Below, one piece after another: positions 24,707-33,341 of a stretch of 46,829 bases of DNA. The notes beneath the pieces were generated by a model. It saw only the letters and a list, made by a program, of their open reading frames with translations, was not told the origin of the DNA and did not search any database. The position numbers and the translations under genes were made by a program. The DNA comes from Myxococcaceae bacterium. GTDB lineage: Bacteria > Myxococcota > Myxococcia > Myxococcales > Myxococcaceae. The stretch is from assembly GCA_016926755.1 (NCBI GenBank), contig JAFGNZ010000220.1, forward strand, positions 1 through 46,829, in the 5' to 3' direction. Numbering within the stretch: position 1 is the first letter of the stretch; each line of letters starts with the position of its first letter.

Positions 24707-25876
24707 ATGAGCAGCCCACTGGCCTTCGAGTTCGCCACCGCCACGCGAGTCCTCTTCGGCGCGGGCCGCCTGGCCGAAGCGCCCGAGGTGGTGCGAGCGC
24801 TGGGAGGGCGCCGGGTGATGATCGTCACCGGCGGCAACCCGGCGCGCGCGGCGCCGCTGCGCGAGGGGCTGGATCGGCTGGGGCTGTCCACCGTCCTCTT
24901 CCGGGTGGAGGGCGAGCCCACGCTGGAGCTGGCGCGGGAGGGCACGGCCACGGCGATCGCCGCGGGCTGTGATGGCGTGGTGGCGCTGGGCGGTGGCAGC
25001 GTGATGGATGCGGGCAAGGCCATCGCGGCGCTGGCCGCCAACGGCGGGGATCCGCTCGACTACCTGGAGGTGATCGGCCGGGGGCGGCCGCTGACGCACC
25101 CCTCGGTGCCGCTGGTGGCCATCCCCACCACGGCTGGCACGGGCTCGGAGGTGACGCGCAACGCGGTGCTGGGCTCCAGGGAAGAGAAGGTGAAGGCCAG
25201 CCTGCGCAGCCCGCTCATGCTGCCGCGCGTGGCGCTGGTGGATCCCGACCTGCTCGCGGGAGCGCCCGCGTCCGTGGTCGCCTCCAGCGGGCTGGACGCG
25301 CTGTCCCAGCTCATCGAGCCATTCCTCTCCGCCCGGGCCAACCCGCTCACGGACACGCTGGCCCGCGAGGGCATGCGCCGCTCGGCGCGCTCGCTGCGCC
25401 GCGCGGTGCTGGAGGGCCTGGGGCCGGCGGAGCGAGAGGATCTGTCGCTGGCCAGCCTCTTCGGCGGGCTGTGCCTGGCCAACGCGGGGCTCGGCGCCGT
25501 GCACGGCTTCGCGGCGCCAGTGGGCGGCATGTTCCAGGCGCCGCACGGGGCGGTGTGCGCGGCGCTGCTGACGGCCAGCCTGGAGGTGAACCACCGGGCC
25601 CTGCGAGCCCGCGCGCCCGAGCACCCGGCGCTCGCTCGCTTCCAGGAGGTGGCGGCGCTGCTCACCGGGCGGGCGGAGGCGCGGGCGGAGGAGGCCATCT
25701 CCTGGGTGAAGGCGCTGTGCCAGGCGCTGAGCGTGCCGGGGCTGCGCCGCTATGGGTTGACGGAGGCCGAGGTGCCGCGGCTGGTGGAGAAGGCGCGGGT
25801 GGCCAGCAGCATGAAGGCCAATCCCCTGGTGCTCACGGACGAGGAGCTCGCCGAGATCGCCGTCCGCTCGCTCTGA
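24707..25876 (+). CDS. Iron-containing alcohol dehydrogenase family protein with altered metal site
   Basis: 389 residues, NAD(P)-dependent group III dehydrogenase fold: nucleotide-binding [13 protein letters not shown], then [15 protein letters not shown], then the metal region. Compared with FucO-type enzymes, Asp197 and the two later His (266 in AVHGF and 280 in APHGAV) are present, but the ligand four residues after the Asp is Gln201 ([11 protein letters not shown]) in place of His. This variant occurs in a subgroup of the family and may mean a weaker or absent iron site, as in maleylacetate reductases. ATG 24707 is preferred over 24692 because the latter overlaps the ABM gene and GGGGTGG precedes 24707. 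The stop is one base from the convergent M28 stop. Confidence 0.9.
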   Translation: MSSPLAFEFATATRVLFGAGRLAEAPEVVRALGGRRVMIVTGGNPARAAPLREGLDRLGLSTVLFRVEGEPTLELAREGTATAIAAGCDGVVALGGGSVMDAGKAIAALAANGGDPLDYLEVIGRGRPLTHPSVPLVAIPTTAGTGSEVTRNAVLGSREEKVKASLRSPLMLPRVALVDPDLLAGAPASVVASSGLDALSQLIEPFLSARANPLTDTLAREGMRRSARSLRRAVLEGLGPAEREDLSLASLFGGLCLANAGLGAVHGFAAPVGGMFQAPHGAVCAALLTASLEVNHRALRARAPEHPALARFQEVAALLTGRAEARAEEAISWVKALCQALSVPGLRRYGLTEAEVPRLVEKARVASSMKANPLVLTDEELAEIAVRSL

Positions 25877-25877
25877 G

Positions 25878-27401
25878 TTACTTGCGGCCGCGCTTGCCGG
25901 AGGTCCAGGCCTCGTAGAGGTTGAAGGACTTCATCGCCTCGATCAGCTCCGAGGTGCGCGCCAGCTCCTCCACCTGCGCGCGGGAGTGCCGCGGCAGCCT
26001 CGAGTCCATCTGCGCGAAGCCGTAGGTGAGCGCCGCGGTGATGGCCGCGTTGAGCCGGAGCTGGAGCGCGTCGCACTTGTCCAGCTCGTCCGAGCGCGCG
26101 TGGTAGTTGGGGCCGTAGAGCGCCGGCTCCTGGTTGGCCACTAGGTTGGGCACCCCGTGCAGCATGAAGTCGAAGTTGTCCGTGCCGACGATGGGCTCGT
26201 CCACCTGCGTGAAGGGGCCCAGCCCCCTCACCGGCTCGAGCGCTTGGCCCACCAGGGCTGACAGCTCGGGGCGGCGCCCGGAGAAGAAGCCGGTGATGCG
26301 CCCGCAGCCGATGTCGAAGGAGGCCGCCATCACGTGGTTGTCCAGCTCCGCCTCGTGCGTCTTCGTATAGCCCCACGAGCCATGCATGCCCTGCTCCTCC
26401 CCGTTCCACAGGGCGAAGCGGATGGTGCGCGCCGGCTTGAGCCCCAGCTTGCGCAGCTGCCGCGCGATGTCGAGGAGCATCACCACGTTGGCCCCGTTGT
26501 CCAGCGCCCCCGTGCCGAGATCCCACGAGTCCAGGTGCGCGCCCACGACGATGATCTCCTCCGGCCGCGTGGCGCCGCGGATCTCGCCGATGACGTTGTA
26601 GCTCTCGTAGGCAGGGCCGGACTGGACGTCGAGCTCGGCGGTGAGCGTCAGCGCCTTGCCGGTCTTGAGCAGCCGCATCGCGCGCAGCGCTGCGTCCCGC
26701 TCCATCACGATCATGGGCCGGGTGTTGCGCTCGCCCAGGGAGACGCTGTGGCGGTAGAGCAGGTTGTTGGGCCGCGAGCCCATGTAGACCAGGCCCGCCA
26801 CGCCCGCCGCGACGGCGCGCTGCTCGATCTCGGCCGCCTCCTTGTACTCCCGGAACAGGCCCTCGATGTCCTTCAGCTCCTCGGTCTCCACGAGCAGGAA
26901 CACCCCGCGGGCCTTGGCCCCGAGCGCCTGGAAGTCCTTCTCCGTCCCCTTGCCCACCAAGAGCAGCGGTGCGGTGAGGCCGCCCTTGGGCGTTCCGGTG
27001 GAGTAGGGCATGGCCGCCACCCGGGCCGCGAAGAGGACATTCCCGGTGCGCACGGTGGCGTGCGCCGAGCGCTCCAGCCACAGCACAGGCATCCGGAAGG
27101 CCTCCTTGCGTGCCTCCACGCCAGCCTCACGGAAGCGCGCGAGCGCCCAGTCCACGGCGCGCAGGTTGGCCTGGGTGCCCGTGGCCCTGCCGCCGATCTC
27201 GTCCACGAGGGACTGCAGATCGCTCATCAGCGGCGTCTCACCGAGGAAGGTGGCGACCAGCCGGGAGGTCTCGGACTGCGGCGGGGGCGCGCTGGCGGGA
27301 GGGGCGGCGAGGGCCTGGGAGCCGAGCAGCGAGAGGCAGAGAAGGACAGGGAGCAGGGCGCGGCGAGTCGAGTTCAAGGGCAGAACCTCCGGAGCGCGCA
27401 T
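25878..27401 (-). CDS. M28-family zinc aminopeptidase with PA domain
   Basis: 507 residues, exported: the N-terminus MRAPEVLPLNSTRRALLPVL leads into a signal peptide ending near ALAAPP. A PA-like insert (about 130-260: KGGLTAPLLLVGKG, ARGVFLLVETEEL, AGLVYMGSRPNN) precedes the catalytic di-zinc domain. Likely ligands are His289 and Asp291 in VGAHLDSWDLG, Asp301 in ALDNGAN, Glu335/336 in WNGEEQG, Asp363 in SFDIGCG and His415 in DFMLHGVPNL, in the same order as plasma glutamate carboxypeptidase. The enzyme would remove residues from peptides in the periplasm or outside the cell. It converges with the iron-ADH gene with one base between stops, with no room for a terminator. Confidence 0.95.
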   Translation of the reverse strand: MRAPEVLPLNSTRRALLPVLLCLSLLGSQALAAPPASAPPPQSETSRLVATFLGETPLMSDLQSLVDEIGGRATGTQANLRAVDWALARFREAGVEARKEAFRMPVLWLERSAHATVRTGNVLFAARVAAMPYSTGTPKGGLTAPLLLVGKGTEKDFQALGAKARGVFLLVETEELKDIEGLFREYKEAAEIEQRAVAAGVAGLVYMGSRPNNLLYRHSVSLGERNTRPMIVMERDAALRAMRLLKTGKALTLTAELDVQSGPAYESYNVIGEIRGATRPEEIIVVGAHLDSWDLGTGALDNGANVVMLLDIARQLRKLGLKPARTIRFALWNGEEQGMHGSWGYTKTHEAELDNHVMAASFDIGCGRITGFFSGRRPELSALVGQALEPVRGLGPFTQVDEPIVGTDNFDFMLHGVPNLVANQEPALYGPNYHARSDELDKCDALQLRLNAAITAALTYGFAQMDSRLPRHSRAQVEELARTSELIEAMKSFNLYEAWTSGKRGRK

Positions 27402-27525
27402 TGTGCAACTCCCAGAGGTCCTCGACCACCTCCCCGGGCTCGAGTGTAACCCGTGGGCAGCTGCTTCTTCATATTCATGGTATCGCCCCCGTTAGAGCTC
27501 GAAAGAGCGGAGAATCTTGCGATCC

Positions 27526-28851
27526 ATGAATGAGCAACAAGGAAAAGCAGGCCTACTGCCGCCCGGGCCCGTAGCGGTGCTTCAGCGCGAGGCGGAGGAA
27601 GGTGTCGGCGTCGTTCATAGCGGCCTGCTGGCGCGCCTCGGCCCGGGCATCCTCGTGGCCGCCACGGGGGTCGGCGCGGGGGATCTGCTCACCGCGAGCC
27701 TGGGCGGCTCGGCCGTGGGCGTATCCATCCTCTGGGCCGCTGTCGTGGGCTCGTTGCTGAAGGGGTTCCTCAACGAGGGCATTGCCCGTTGGCAGCTCGC
27801 CACCGGCACCACGCTGCTGGAGGGGTGGGCGCGGATCGGCGCGTGGCTGCGCTACCTCTTCCTCGTCTACTTCCTGGGCTGGAGCTTCTTCACGGGCGGA
27901 GCCCTCATCTCCGCTTGTGGCGCCGCGGGGGATGCGCTGCTGCCGTTGGGCGGCGATCCGGACACGTCCCGGCGCATCTGGGGCGTGGTGCACGCGTTGG
28001 TGGGCCTGGGGCTGGTGTGGCTCGGCAGCTTCCGCCTCTTCTCGAAGCTGATGACGGCCTGCATCGCGCTCATGTTCGCGGGGGTCGTCTTCACCGCCGT
28101 GGCCTCGGGGCCGGACTGGGGCGCCGCGGCGAGAGGGCTCCTCATCCCCTCCCTGCCCGAGGGCGGCTCCGGCTGGGTGCTGGGGTTGCTCGGCGGCGTG
28201 GGCGGGACGGTGACGCTGCTCTCCTATGGCTATTGGATCCGCGAGGCGGGGCGCGAGGGCCCTGGAGGCCTGCGCGTCTCCCGGATTGATCTGGCGGTGA
28301 GCTACGCCATGACGGCGCTGTTCGGCATCTCCATGGTGCTCATCGGCTCCACGCTGCGGCTGGAGGGCAGCGGCCTCAAGGTGGCGGTGTTGCTGGCACA
28401 GCGGCTGGAGGGCGTCATGGGGCCCGCGGGGCGCTGGCTGTTCCTCGGGGGTTTCTGGAGCGCCGTCTTCTCCAGCCTGCTGGGCGTCTGGCAGGGCGTC
28501 CCCTACCTCTTCGCGGACTTCATCCGCATCCACCACGGCCAGGCCGGCTCCCAGGTCGAGCTGCGGCAGACGAAGGCCTTCCGGCGCTACCTGGTGGCGC
28601 TGGCCCTCGTGCCCCTGCCCATGCTGTGGGTGCCGCTCCAGCGCGCGCAGCTCGCCTACGCGGTGCTCGGCTCGCTCTTCATGCCGCTGCTGGCCTTCAC
28701 GCTGCTGTGGATGAACACCCGCCGCGAGTGGGTGGGCCCGCTGCGCAACGGCTGGCTCACCAACGCCGCCCTCGTCGCCACGCTCCTGCTCTTCCTCGTG
28801 GTGGGAGGCGACGAGGCGCTCGACGCGCTCCGCCAGTTCCTTGGGCGCTGA
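27526..28851 (+). CDS. Divergent Nramp-family membrane transporter
   Basis: 441 residues with about 11 membrane segments and the Nramp opening GPGILVAATGVGAGD (39-53). The metal-binding motifs of canonical Nramp proteins are changed: TM1 DPGN is GAGD (50-53), and the TM6 region with MPH(N) reads TVTLLSYGY (228-236). The long cytoplasmic N-terminus (about 35 residues) and short C-terminus are ordinary. The fold is probably a proton- or sodium-coupled LeuT-type carrier, but Mn2+/Fe2+ transport should not be assumed. Start: ATG 27526 with GGAG 13 bases upstream, or a TTG at 27517 with GGAG 4 bases upstream. It is convergent with the hydroxylase gene, with a 9-bp gap. Confidence 0.82.
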   Translation: MNEQQGKAGLLPPGPVAVLQREAEEGVGVVHSGLLARLGPGILVAATGVGAGDLLTASLGGSAVGVSILWAAVVGSLLKGFLNEGIARWQLATGTTLLEGWARIGAWLRYLFLVYFLGWSFFTGGALISACGAAGDALLPLGGDPDTSRRIWGVVHALVGLGLVWLGSFRLFSKLMTACIALMFAGVVFTAVASGPDWGAAARGLLIPSLPEGGSGWVLGLLGGVGGTVTLLSYGYWIREAGREGPGGLRVSRIDLAVSYAMTALFGISMVLIGSTLRLEGSGLKVAVLLAQRLEGVMGPAGRWLFLGGFWSAVFSSLLGVWQGVPYLFADFIRIHHGQAGSQVELRQTKAFRRYLVALALVPLPMLWVPLQRAQLAYAVLGSLFMPLLAFTLLWMNTRREWVGPLRNGWLTNAALVATLLLFLVVGGDEALDALRQFLGR

Positions 28852-28860
28852 TGGCGCCCG

Positions 28861-30492
28861 CTACGACGCGGACAGCAGGGAGCGGTCAGGCTGCGCTCTG
28901 AGCGCGACGGGCGCTGGAGCCTCCGGGGAGGCAGTCCGGAGCTCCGCGAGCTGTTCTCTCAGCAGCCAGTCGTCCGGGAACGAGGCGGCGGCCTGGGAGA
29001 GTTGCTCCAGGCGGCCTGGGGGCACCTCGCCCGACTCACGCAGGGTCCGCACCTCCCGGTAGAGTGCGCCCAGGATTGGGGGCAGCGCCTCGGCCTTGCG
29101 CGCCCGCGCCCGCGCCTCGCCGTCTCCCTCGGTGAAGGAGTCCAGCTCGCCGAACCAGTGATCCCACGCGCCCGGATCCGCGGGGCCGCCCGCCACGGAC
29201 GGCAGGCCCTCGCTCAGGAATAGCCGCGCCACCGAGGGCAGCTCCAGCTCCCGCCCCCAGAGGGTGCCGCGCAGGTTGAGCACCTCGCCCTTGCCCACCG
29301 CGAAGCCCTCCAGGCGCAGGCCGCTGGCCAGCTCGAGCCGGAACTCGCCCTGCTCCGGCAGGCTCCCGGCACCGAAGGCCACCAGCGCCGGGCCCTGGGT
29401 GGGGTTGCCCAGCGCCTTGCCCCCGCGCGAGAGCAGCACCGGCCCCTCCAGGCGCGCCAGCGCCGTGCGCAGCTCCTCGGCCACGGGGCGCGTGCCTTCA
29501 ATCATCTCCCGCACCCTGCCCGTCACCTCGCGCCCATCCGAGAGCACCAGGTGGTTCACCGAGCGCGCCCGCAAGGCCTCGTGCAGGCCGTAGTCCCCGC
29601 CGCGCTTCCAGGCCAGCGTGGCCTCGAACTCCTCGAGCACCTGGAACAGGTGCTCGAAGTCCCGCGCCACGAAGAGCTGGGGCTGCATCCGCGTGATGTC
29701 GAACTCGGTGTCCGCGCAGGCCAGGCTCAGCGGTACCTTCTTCACCGCCGGGGTGAGGCAGTGCTCCGCCTCGCCGATGCTCGACAGCAGGCCAGCCCCG
29801 TACACGCGCGAGTGCTCCTGGCTGCCGACCAGGCCGTACTCGGCCGTCCACCAGTAGAGGCGCGAGGCCTTGGTGCTCTCGCTCACGTAGCGGCGGCTGC
29901 GCGTGGCGGCGTCCAGCCGCGCCTGGGCGTGCTCCACCTCCTCCTTCGTGGCGGAGGGATCCTCCTTCACCACGCTGAGGTTGCGGATGGCCTCGAAGAT
30001 GGCCTGGTCCTCCACGGACGCGATGGCCTTGAAGCCCACCATCCCGCAGCGCTTGAGGTACTCGGCGTACCGGGCGTTGGCGATGATGGGCGCGTGGCCG
30101 GCGCTCTCGTGGACGATGTCCGGCGCCGGCGTGTACTGGATGTGCTCGTGGGTGCGGATGTCCGCGGCGATGGCCAGCACGCCCAGGGACTGCATCTCGG
30201 TGAACACCGCTGGAGGGATGAAGCCGCGCACGCCCACCGCCGCCCAGCCCAGCTTCTCCAGCCGCTCGTTCATCTCGTCCAGGCTGGGGATCTGCTCCAC
30301 GCCAATCCCCGTCGCCTCCAGCCCCTCCAGGTAGACCGGGTGGGCCTTGTCCGACAGGTGGCTGCGCAGCCGGCGGAGGATGTGGCGCCACACCGCCTGA
30401 TCGCGCGGCGTATAGGCCGCATACTCCTGATCCACCACGTAGCGGCGCAGGTGGGCAGGCAGGCGGTTCAGGGTCCTCTCCGTCGGCGTCAT
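28861..30492 (-). CDS. Aromatic amino acid hydroxylase (long bacterial form)
   Basis: Pterin- and iron-dependent hydroxylase, most likely phenylalanine 4-monooxygenase. Residues 1-300 carry the catalytic fold: RGFIPPAVFTEMQS, the iron site VHESAGHAP (His128 and His133), and the third ligand Glu218 in YWWTAEYGLVG. At 543 residues it is far longer than the 260-300-residue proteobacterial PhhA and resembles the long forms seen in Bacteroidota and Myxococcota. The C-terminal 220 residues (from about TGRVREMIEG) contain a beta-rich part and a helical tail I cannot name. AGAGGAG lies 6 bases before the ATG. It is last in a co-directional run after the LysR gene (74-bp gap). A role in Phe/Tyr breakdown or pigment formation is possible. 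Confidence 0.9.
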   Translation of the reverse strand: MTPTERTLNRLPAHLRRYVVDQEYAAYTPRDQAVWRHILRRLRSHLSDKAHPVYLEGLEATGIGVEQIPSLDEMNERLEKLGWAAVGVRGFIPPAVFTEMQSLGVLAIAADIRTHEHIQYTPAPDIVHESAGHAPIIANARYAEYLKRCGMVGFKAIASVEDQAIFEAIRNLSVVKEDPSATKEEVEHAQARLDAATRSRRYVSESTKASRLYWWTAEYGLVGSQEHSRVYGAGLLSSIGEAEHCLTPAVKKVPLSLACADTEFDITRMQPQLFVARDFEHLFQVLEEFEATLAWKRGGDYGLHEALRARSVNHLVLSDGREVTGRVREMIEGTRPVAEELRTALARLEGPVLLSRGGKALGNPTQGPALVAFGAGSLPEQGEFRLELASGLRLEGFAVGKGEVLNLRGTLWGRELELPSVARLFLSEGLPSVAGGPADPGAWDHWFGELDSFTEGDGEARARARKAEALPPILGALYREVRTLRESGEVPPGRLEQLSQAAASFPDDWLLREQLAELRTASPEAPAPVALRAQPDRSLLSAS

Positions 30493-30566
30493 GGGCGCTC
30501 CTCTCTGCTTTTCACAGAAAGGTAAGCCTGGGAGCGTCCGGCGGAAATCCGTAAAATTTCGAAGTT

Positions 30567-31502
30567 CTAGTCGGTTTTCCGACGTTTCTGCCCCAGGCGT
30601 CGCCGCAGGCCCTGGAGGATATGGCGGGCCTCGGAGCTGGGCGCGCCCGCGGGCCAGAGGGCGACCACCTCGATCAGCTGGGGCTCCTCCTCCTGGAGGG
30701 GCCAGACGTGGAGCTCGGGAGGGAAGGCGCGCAGGGGCCGCAGGTCCGGCGTGATGGCGCAGGCCTGGCGGAAGGCGCGGAGCAGATCGAACAGGTGCAG
30801 GAAGCTCTCGACGCGGGCCACCTCGCGCACGGTGACTTCGTGGGCCGCGAAGCGCGCGCTGTTGGCGCCGCCGTAGGGATCATCCCGGAGCCAGTCCACG
30901 AAGGCCTGACCCTCCAGATCCTTCACGTGCAGCGCCTTGCGAGCCCCGGGGCGGGTGGCCAGGGGCGAGTCCCGCCCCGCCAGCACGACGAAGGGCAGGG
31001 CGACCAGGGACTCGGCCTCCGCGCCGCGGTGGGGCGGCAGCGGGGTGAAGCCGACGACGAGATCCCGTTGCCCCGTCTGCACCTCGCGCACCAGCTCGAA
31101 GGGCCCGCCGAAGCCGATCTCCAGCTTGATGCCCTCCTGGGCCGCGTCCCGGGCGATGTCGCCCAGGAGCATGGTGGAGAGCGTGTGGTTGAGGCCCAGG
31201 CGCAGGCTGGGCTCGGAGCTGGCCAGATCCCTCAGGCGCTTGAGATCCAGCTGGTGCAGCGGCGTCTGCGTGCCCGCATAGAGGCGCTGGCCGCGCGGGG
31301 TGAGGTGGAGCCGGCGGCCGGGCCCGCGCTCCAGCAGGGGCTCCCCGTTACCCAGGGCGGCCTCCAGCGCCCGGATGTGCTCGCTCACCACCGAGCGGGC
31401 TACGCCCAGGTGCTCGGCGGCGCCCTCCAGGCTGCCGGCCTCGACGGCGGCCGCGAAGGCCTCCAGCCAGTTGAGGTGACGTGGGAGCTTGCGAGGGGGC
31501 AT
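30567..31502 (-). CDS. LysR-family transcriptional regulator
   Basis: 311 residues. The N-terminal winged HTH (8-67) is typical: LNWLEAFAAAVEAGSLEGAA, then VARSVVSEHIRALEAALG, then LLERGPGRRLHLTPRG. The effector domain follows (about 90-295). The start was set at ATG 31502 because this places the HTH at the usual distance; a longer frame to 31598 overlaps the aldolase gene and was discarded. It lies 34 bp downstream of the aldolase gene and 74 bp upstream of the hydroxylase gene, all on the same strand, unlike the usual divergent LysR arrangement. The 74-bp gap holds an AT-rich stretch (GAACTTCGAAATTTTA) that could be a regulator site. Its target is probably one of its neighbours (inference). 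Confidence 0.92.
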   Translation of the reverse strand: MPPRKLPRHLNWLEAFAAAVEAGSLEGAAEHLGVARSVVSEHIRALEAALGNGEPLLERGPGRRLHLTPRGQRLYAGTQTPLHQLDLKRLRDLASSEPSLRLGLNHTLSTMLLGDIARDAAQEGIKLEIGFGGPFELVREVQTGQRDLVVGFTPLPPHRGAEAESLVALPFVVLAGRDSPLATRPGARKALHVKDLEGQAFVDWLRDDPYGGANSARFAAHEVTVREVARVESFLHLFDLLRAFRQACAITPDLRPLRAFPPELHVWPLQEEEPQLIEVVALWPAGAPSSEARHILQGLRRRLGQKRRKTD

Positions 31503-31536
31503 GGCGCGCGTCACCTGGCGTGGCGGGGAGCAGAGG

Positions 31537-32187
31537 TCATCCCTTCTGCTGCCCGTAGGTCCTGAACTTCTCCAGCACGATGGCCATCTCGGCCTCATCG
31601 AGCAGCACGGGCTCGCCCACCGGGAGCGCCCGCAGGTACATGGCCGCCAGGGTCTCTACTTCGACCGCCAGCTTGAACGCGCCTGCCAGGTCCGCGCCCA
31701 CGGTGATCAGCCCGTGGTTGGCCAGCAGACACGCCTTGCGCCCCTCGAGCGCGGCCACGGCGTGGCGGGACAGCTCCTCGGTGCCGAAGGTGGCGTAGGG
31801 CGCGCAGCGGATGTTGCTGCCTCCCGCCGCCGCCACCATGTAGTGGAAGGGGGGGATGGAGCGGCGCAGGCACGCGAGCGCCGCGCAGTGCAGGGAATGG
31901 GTGTGGAGCACCGCGTGGACCTCGGGCCGCGAGGCGAGGATGTCACGGTGGAAGCGCCACTCCGAGGACGGCAGCCGGGGCGCGTCGTGGCCCCCGTCAA
32001 AGCGCATGAGGACGATGTCCTCGGGGCGCAGGGCGTCATAGTCCATGCCCGTGGGGGTGACGAGGAAGCCTTCGTCCACGCGGTGGCTGAGGTTGCCGGA
32101 GGTCCCCTGGTTGAGCCCGGAGGCGTTCATCCGTCGCCCGGTGACGATGATCGCCTCGCGCTGCCAGAGGTACGGGAGGGGGCTCAC
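31537..32187 (-). CDS. FucA-like class II aldolase, likely 5-methylthioribulose-1-phosphate aldolase
   Basis: 216 residues, close in length and motifs to E. coli Fuc[19 protein letters not shown] (Glu76), the zinc ligands His95 and His97 in [26 protein letters not shown], and His158 in ANHGL. All four match FucA Glu73/His92/His94/His155 with a constant shift of three. The GTG start at 32187 overlaps the mtnA stop (GTGA), so the two are translationally coupled. No fucose genes are nearby. In the DHAP shunt described for Rhodospirillum rubrum and E. coli, a FucA-like aldolase after MtnA splits 5-methylthioribulose-1-phosphate into DHAP and 2-methylthioacetaldehyde, which fits here better than MtnB dehydratase. 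Substrate is inferred from context. Confidence 0.85.
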   Translation of the reverse strand: MSPLPYLWQREAIIVTGRRMNASGLNQGTSGNLSHRVDEGFLVTPTGMDYDALRPEDIVLMRFDGGHDAPRLPSSEWRFHRDILASRPEVHAVLHTHSLHCAALACLRRSIPPFHYMVAAAGGSNIRCAPYATFGTEELSRHAVAALEGRKACLLANHGLITVGADLAGAFKLAVEVETLAAMYLRALPVGEPVLLDEAEMAIVLEKFRTYGQQKG

Positions 32188-33293
32188 GTCTCGGTTCCTC
32201 GCGCCCTCTCTGGGAAGAGCGACCGCAGCCCCTCGGGGGACGCCGCGCACACGCCGCGCTCGGTGATGAGCGCGGTGACCAGGCGCGCGGGCGTCACGTC
32301 GAAGCCATAGTTGGCCGCGGGGCTGCCGGGGGGCGTGACGCGCACCGTCACCACGTCGCCCGAGGGCAGCCGGCCGGAGATGTCGGTCAGCTCGGCGCCA
32401 TCCCGCTGCTCGATGGGGATGTCCCGCACGCCGTCCTCCAGCGTCCAGTCGATCGTGGGCGAGGGCAGCGCCACGTAGAAGGGCACGTCGTTGTCCTTGG
32501 CGGCCAGGGCCTTCAGGTAGGTGCCGATCTTGTTCGCCACGTCGCCGCGGGCGGTGGTCCGGTCCGTGCCGACGATGCACAGGTCCACCTCGGCGTGCTG
32601 CATGAGGTGGCCGCCCAGGTTGTCGGCGATGACGGTGTGGGGGACGCCGTGCTGCCCCAGCTCCCAGGCCGTGAGGCTGGCGCCCTGGTTGCGTGGCCTC
32701 GTCTCATCCACCCAGACGTGGACGGGGATGCCCGCCTCGTGGGCCAGGTAGATGGGGGCGAGCGCGGTGCCCCAGTCCACGGTGGCCAGCCAGCCGGCGT
32801 TGCAGTGGGTGAGCACGTTGAGGCGCCCCTGCTTCCCCTTGCGCTCCCAGGCGGCCTGGAGGAGCGGCAGGCCGTGCGTGCCGATGCCGTGGTTGATCGC
32901 CACGTCCTCGTCGCAGAGGGCCGCGGCGCGTTGGTACGCCGCGGCGACGCGCTCGGAGGGGGGGAGCGGCCGGAGGGTGCGGCGCATCTCCTCCAACGCC
33001 CAGCGCAGGTTGACGGCGGTGGGCCGGGTGGCCATCAACACCTCGCAGGCCTGCTCCAGCGCTCCATCCGAGGCGTCCTTGCGCAGCGCCAGGCAGACGC
33101 CGTAGGCGGCGGCGGCGCCGATGAGCGGCGCGCCTCGGATCTGCATGGAGCGGATGGCGTGGGCCACCTCTTCCAGGGTGGTGAGCCGCGCCGTCACGAA
33201 GACGTGCGGCAGGCGTAGCTGGTCGATGATGCCGACGGACGAACCGTCGGGCTCGATCCAGATGGTGCGCATCGGCTGACCGTGGACCTTCAT
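32184..33293 (-). CDS. mtnA: S-methyl-5-thioribose-1-phosphate isomerase MtnA
   Basis: Converts 5-methylthioribose-1-phosphate to 5-methylthioribulose-1-phosphate, cytoplasmic. The 369 residues have the family length and the active-site motifs RGAPLIG (53-59), [10 protein letters not shown] with Cys164, and [19 protein letters not shown] with Asp244, all as in characterised MtnA. The ATG at 33293 has AGGAGG 5-6 bases upstream. The stop overlaps the aldolase start. mtnP, which makes the preceding intermediate, is 2.5 kb upstream on the same strand beyond fabH and two lipoprotein genes. eIF2B-like paralogues share the fold, but the Cys/Asp pair and partners make MtnA the clear call. Confidence 0.96.
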   Translation of the reverse strand: MKVHGQPMRTIWIEPDGSSVGIIDQLRLPHVFVTARLTTLEEVAHAIRSMQIRGAPLIGAAAAYGVCLALRKDASDGALEQACEVLMATRPTAVNLRWALEEMRRTLRPLPPSERVAAAYQRAAALCDEDVAINHGIGTHGLPLLQAAWERKGKQGRLNVLTHCNAGWLATVDWGTALAPIYLAHEAGIPVHVWVDETRPRNQGASLTAWELGQHGVPHTVIADNLGGHLMQHAEVDLCIVGTDRTTARGDVANKIGTYLKALAAKDNDVPFYVALPSPTIDWTLEDGVRDIPIEQRDGAELTDISGRLPSGDVVTVRVTPPGSPAANYGFDVTPARLVTALITERGVCAASPEGLRSLFPERARGTET

Positions 33294-33341
33294 GAACTCC
33301 TCCTGGAGCGCATCATGCCGGAAGGGAGCGAGCAGCGCCGC

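Noticed and set aside
31537-32580. A 347-residue version of the aldolase starting inside mtnA
   Set aside because: The extra N-terminus overlaps mtnA and lacks domain similarity; the GTG at 32187 in a GTGA overlap gives the exact FucA length.
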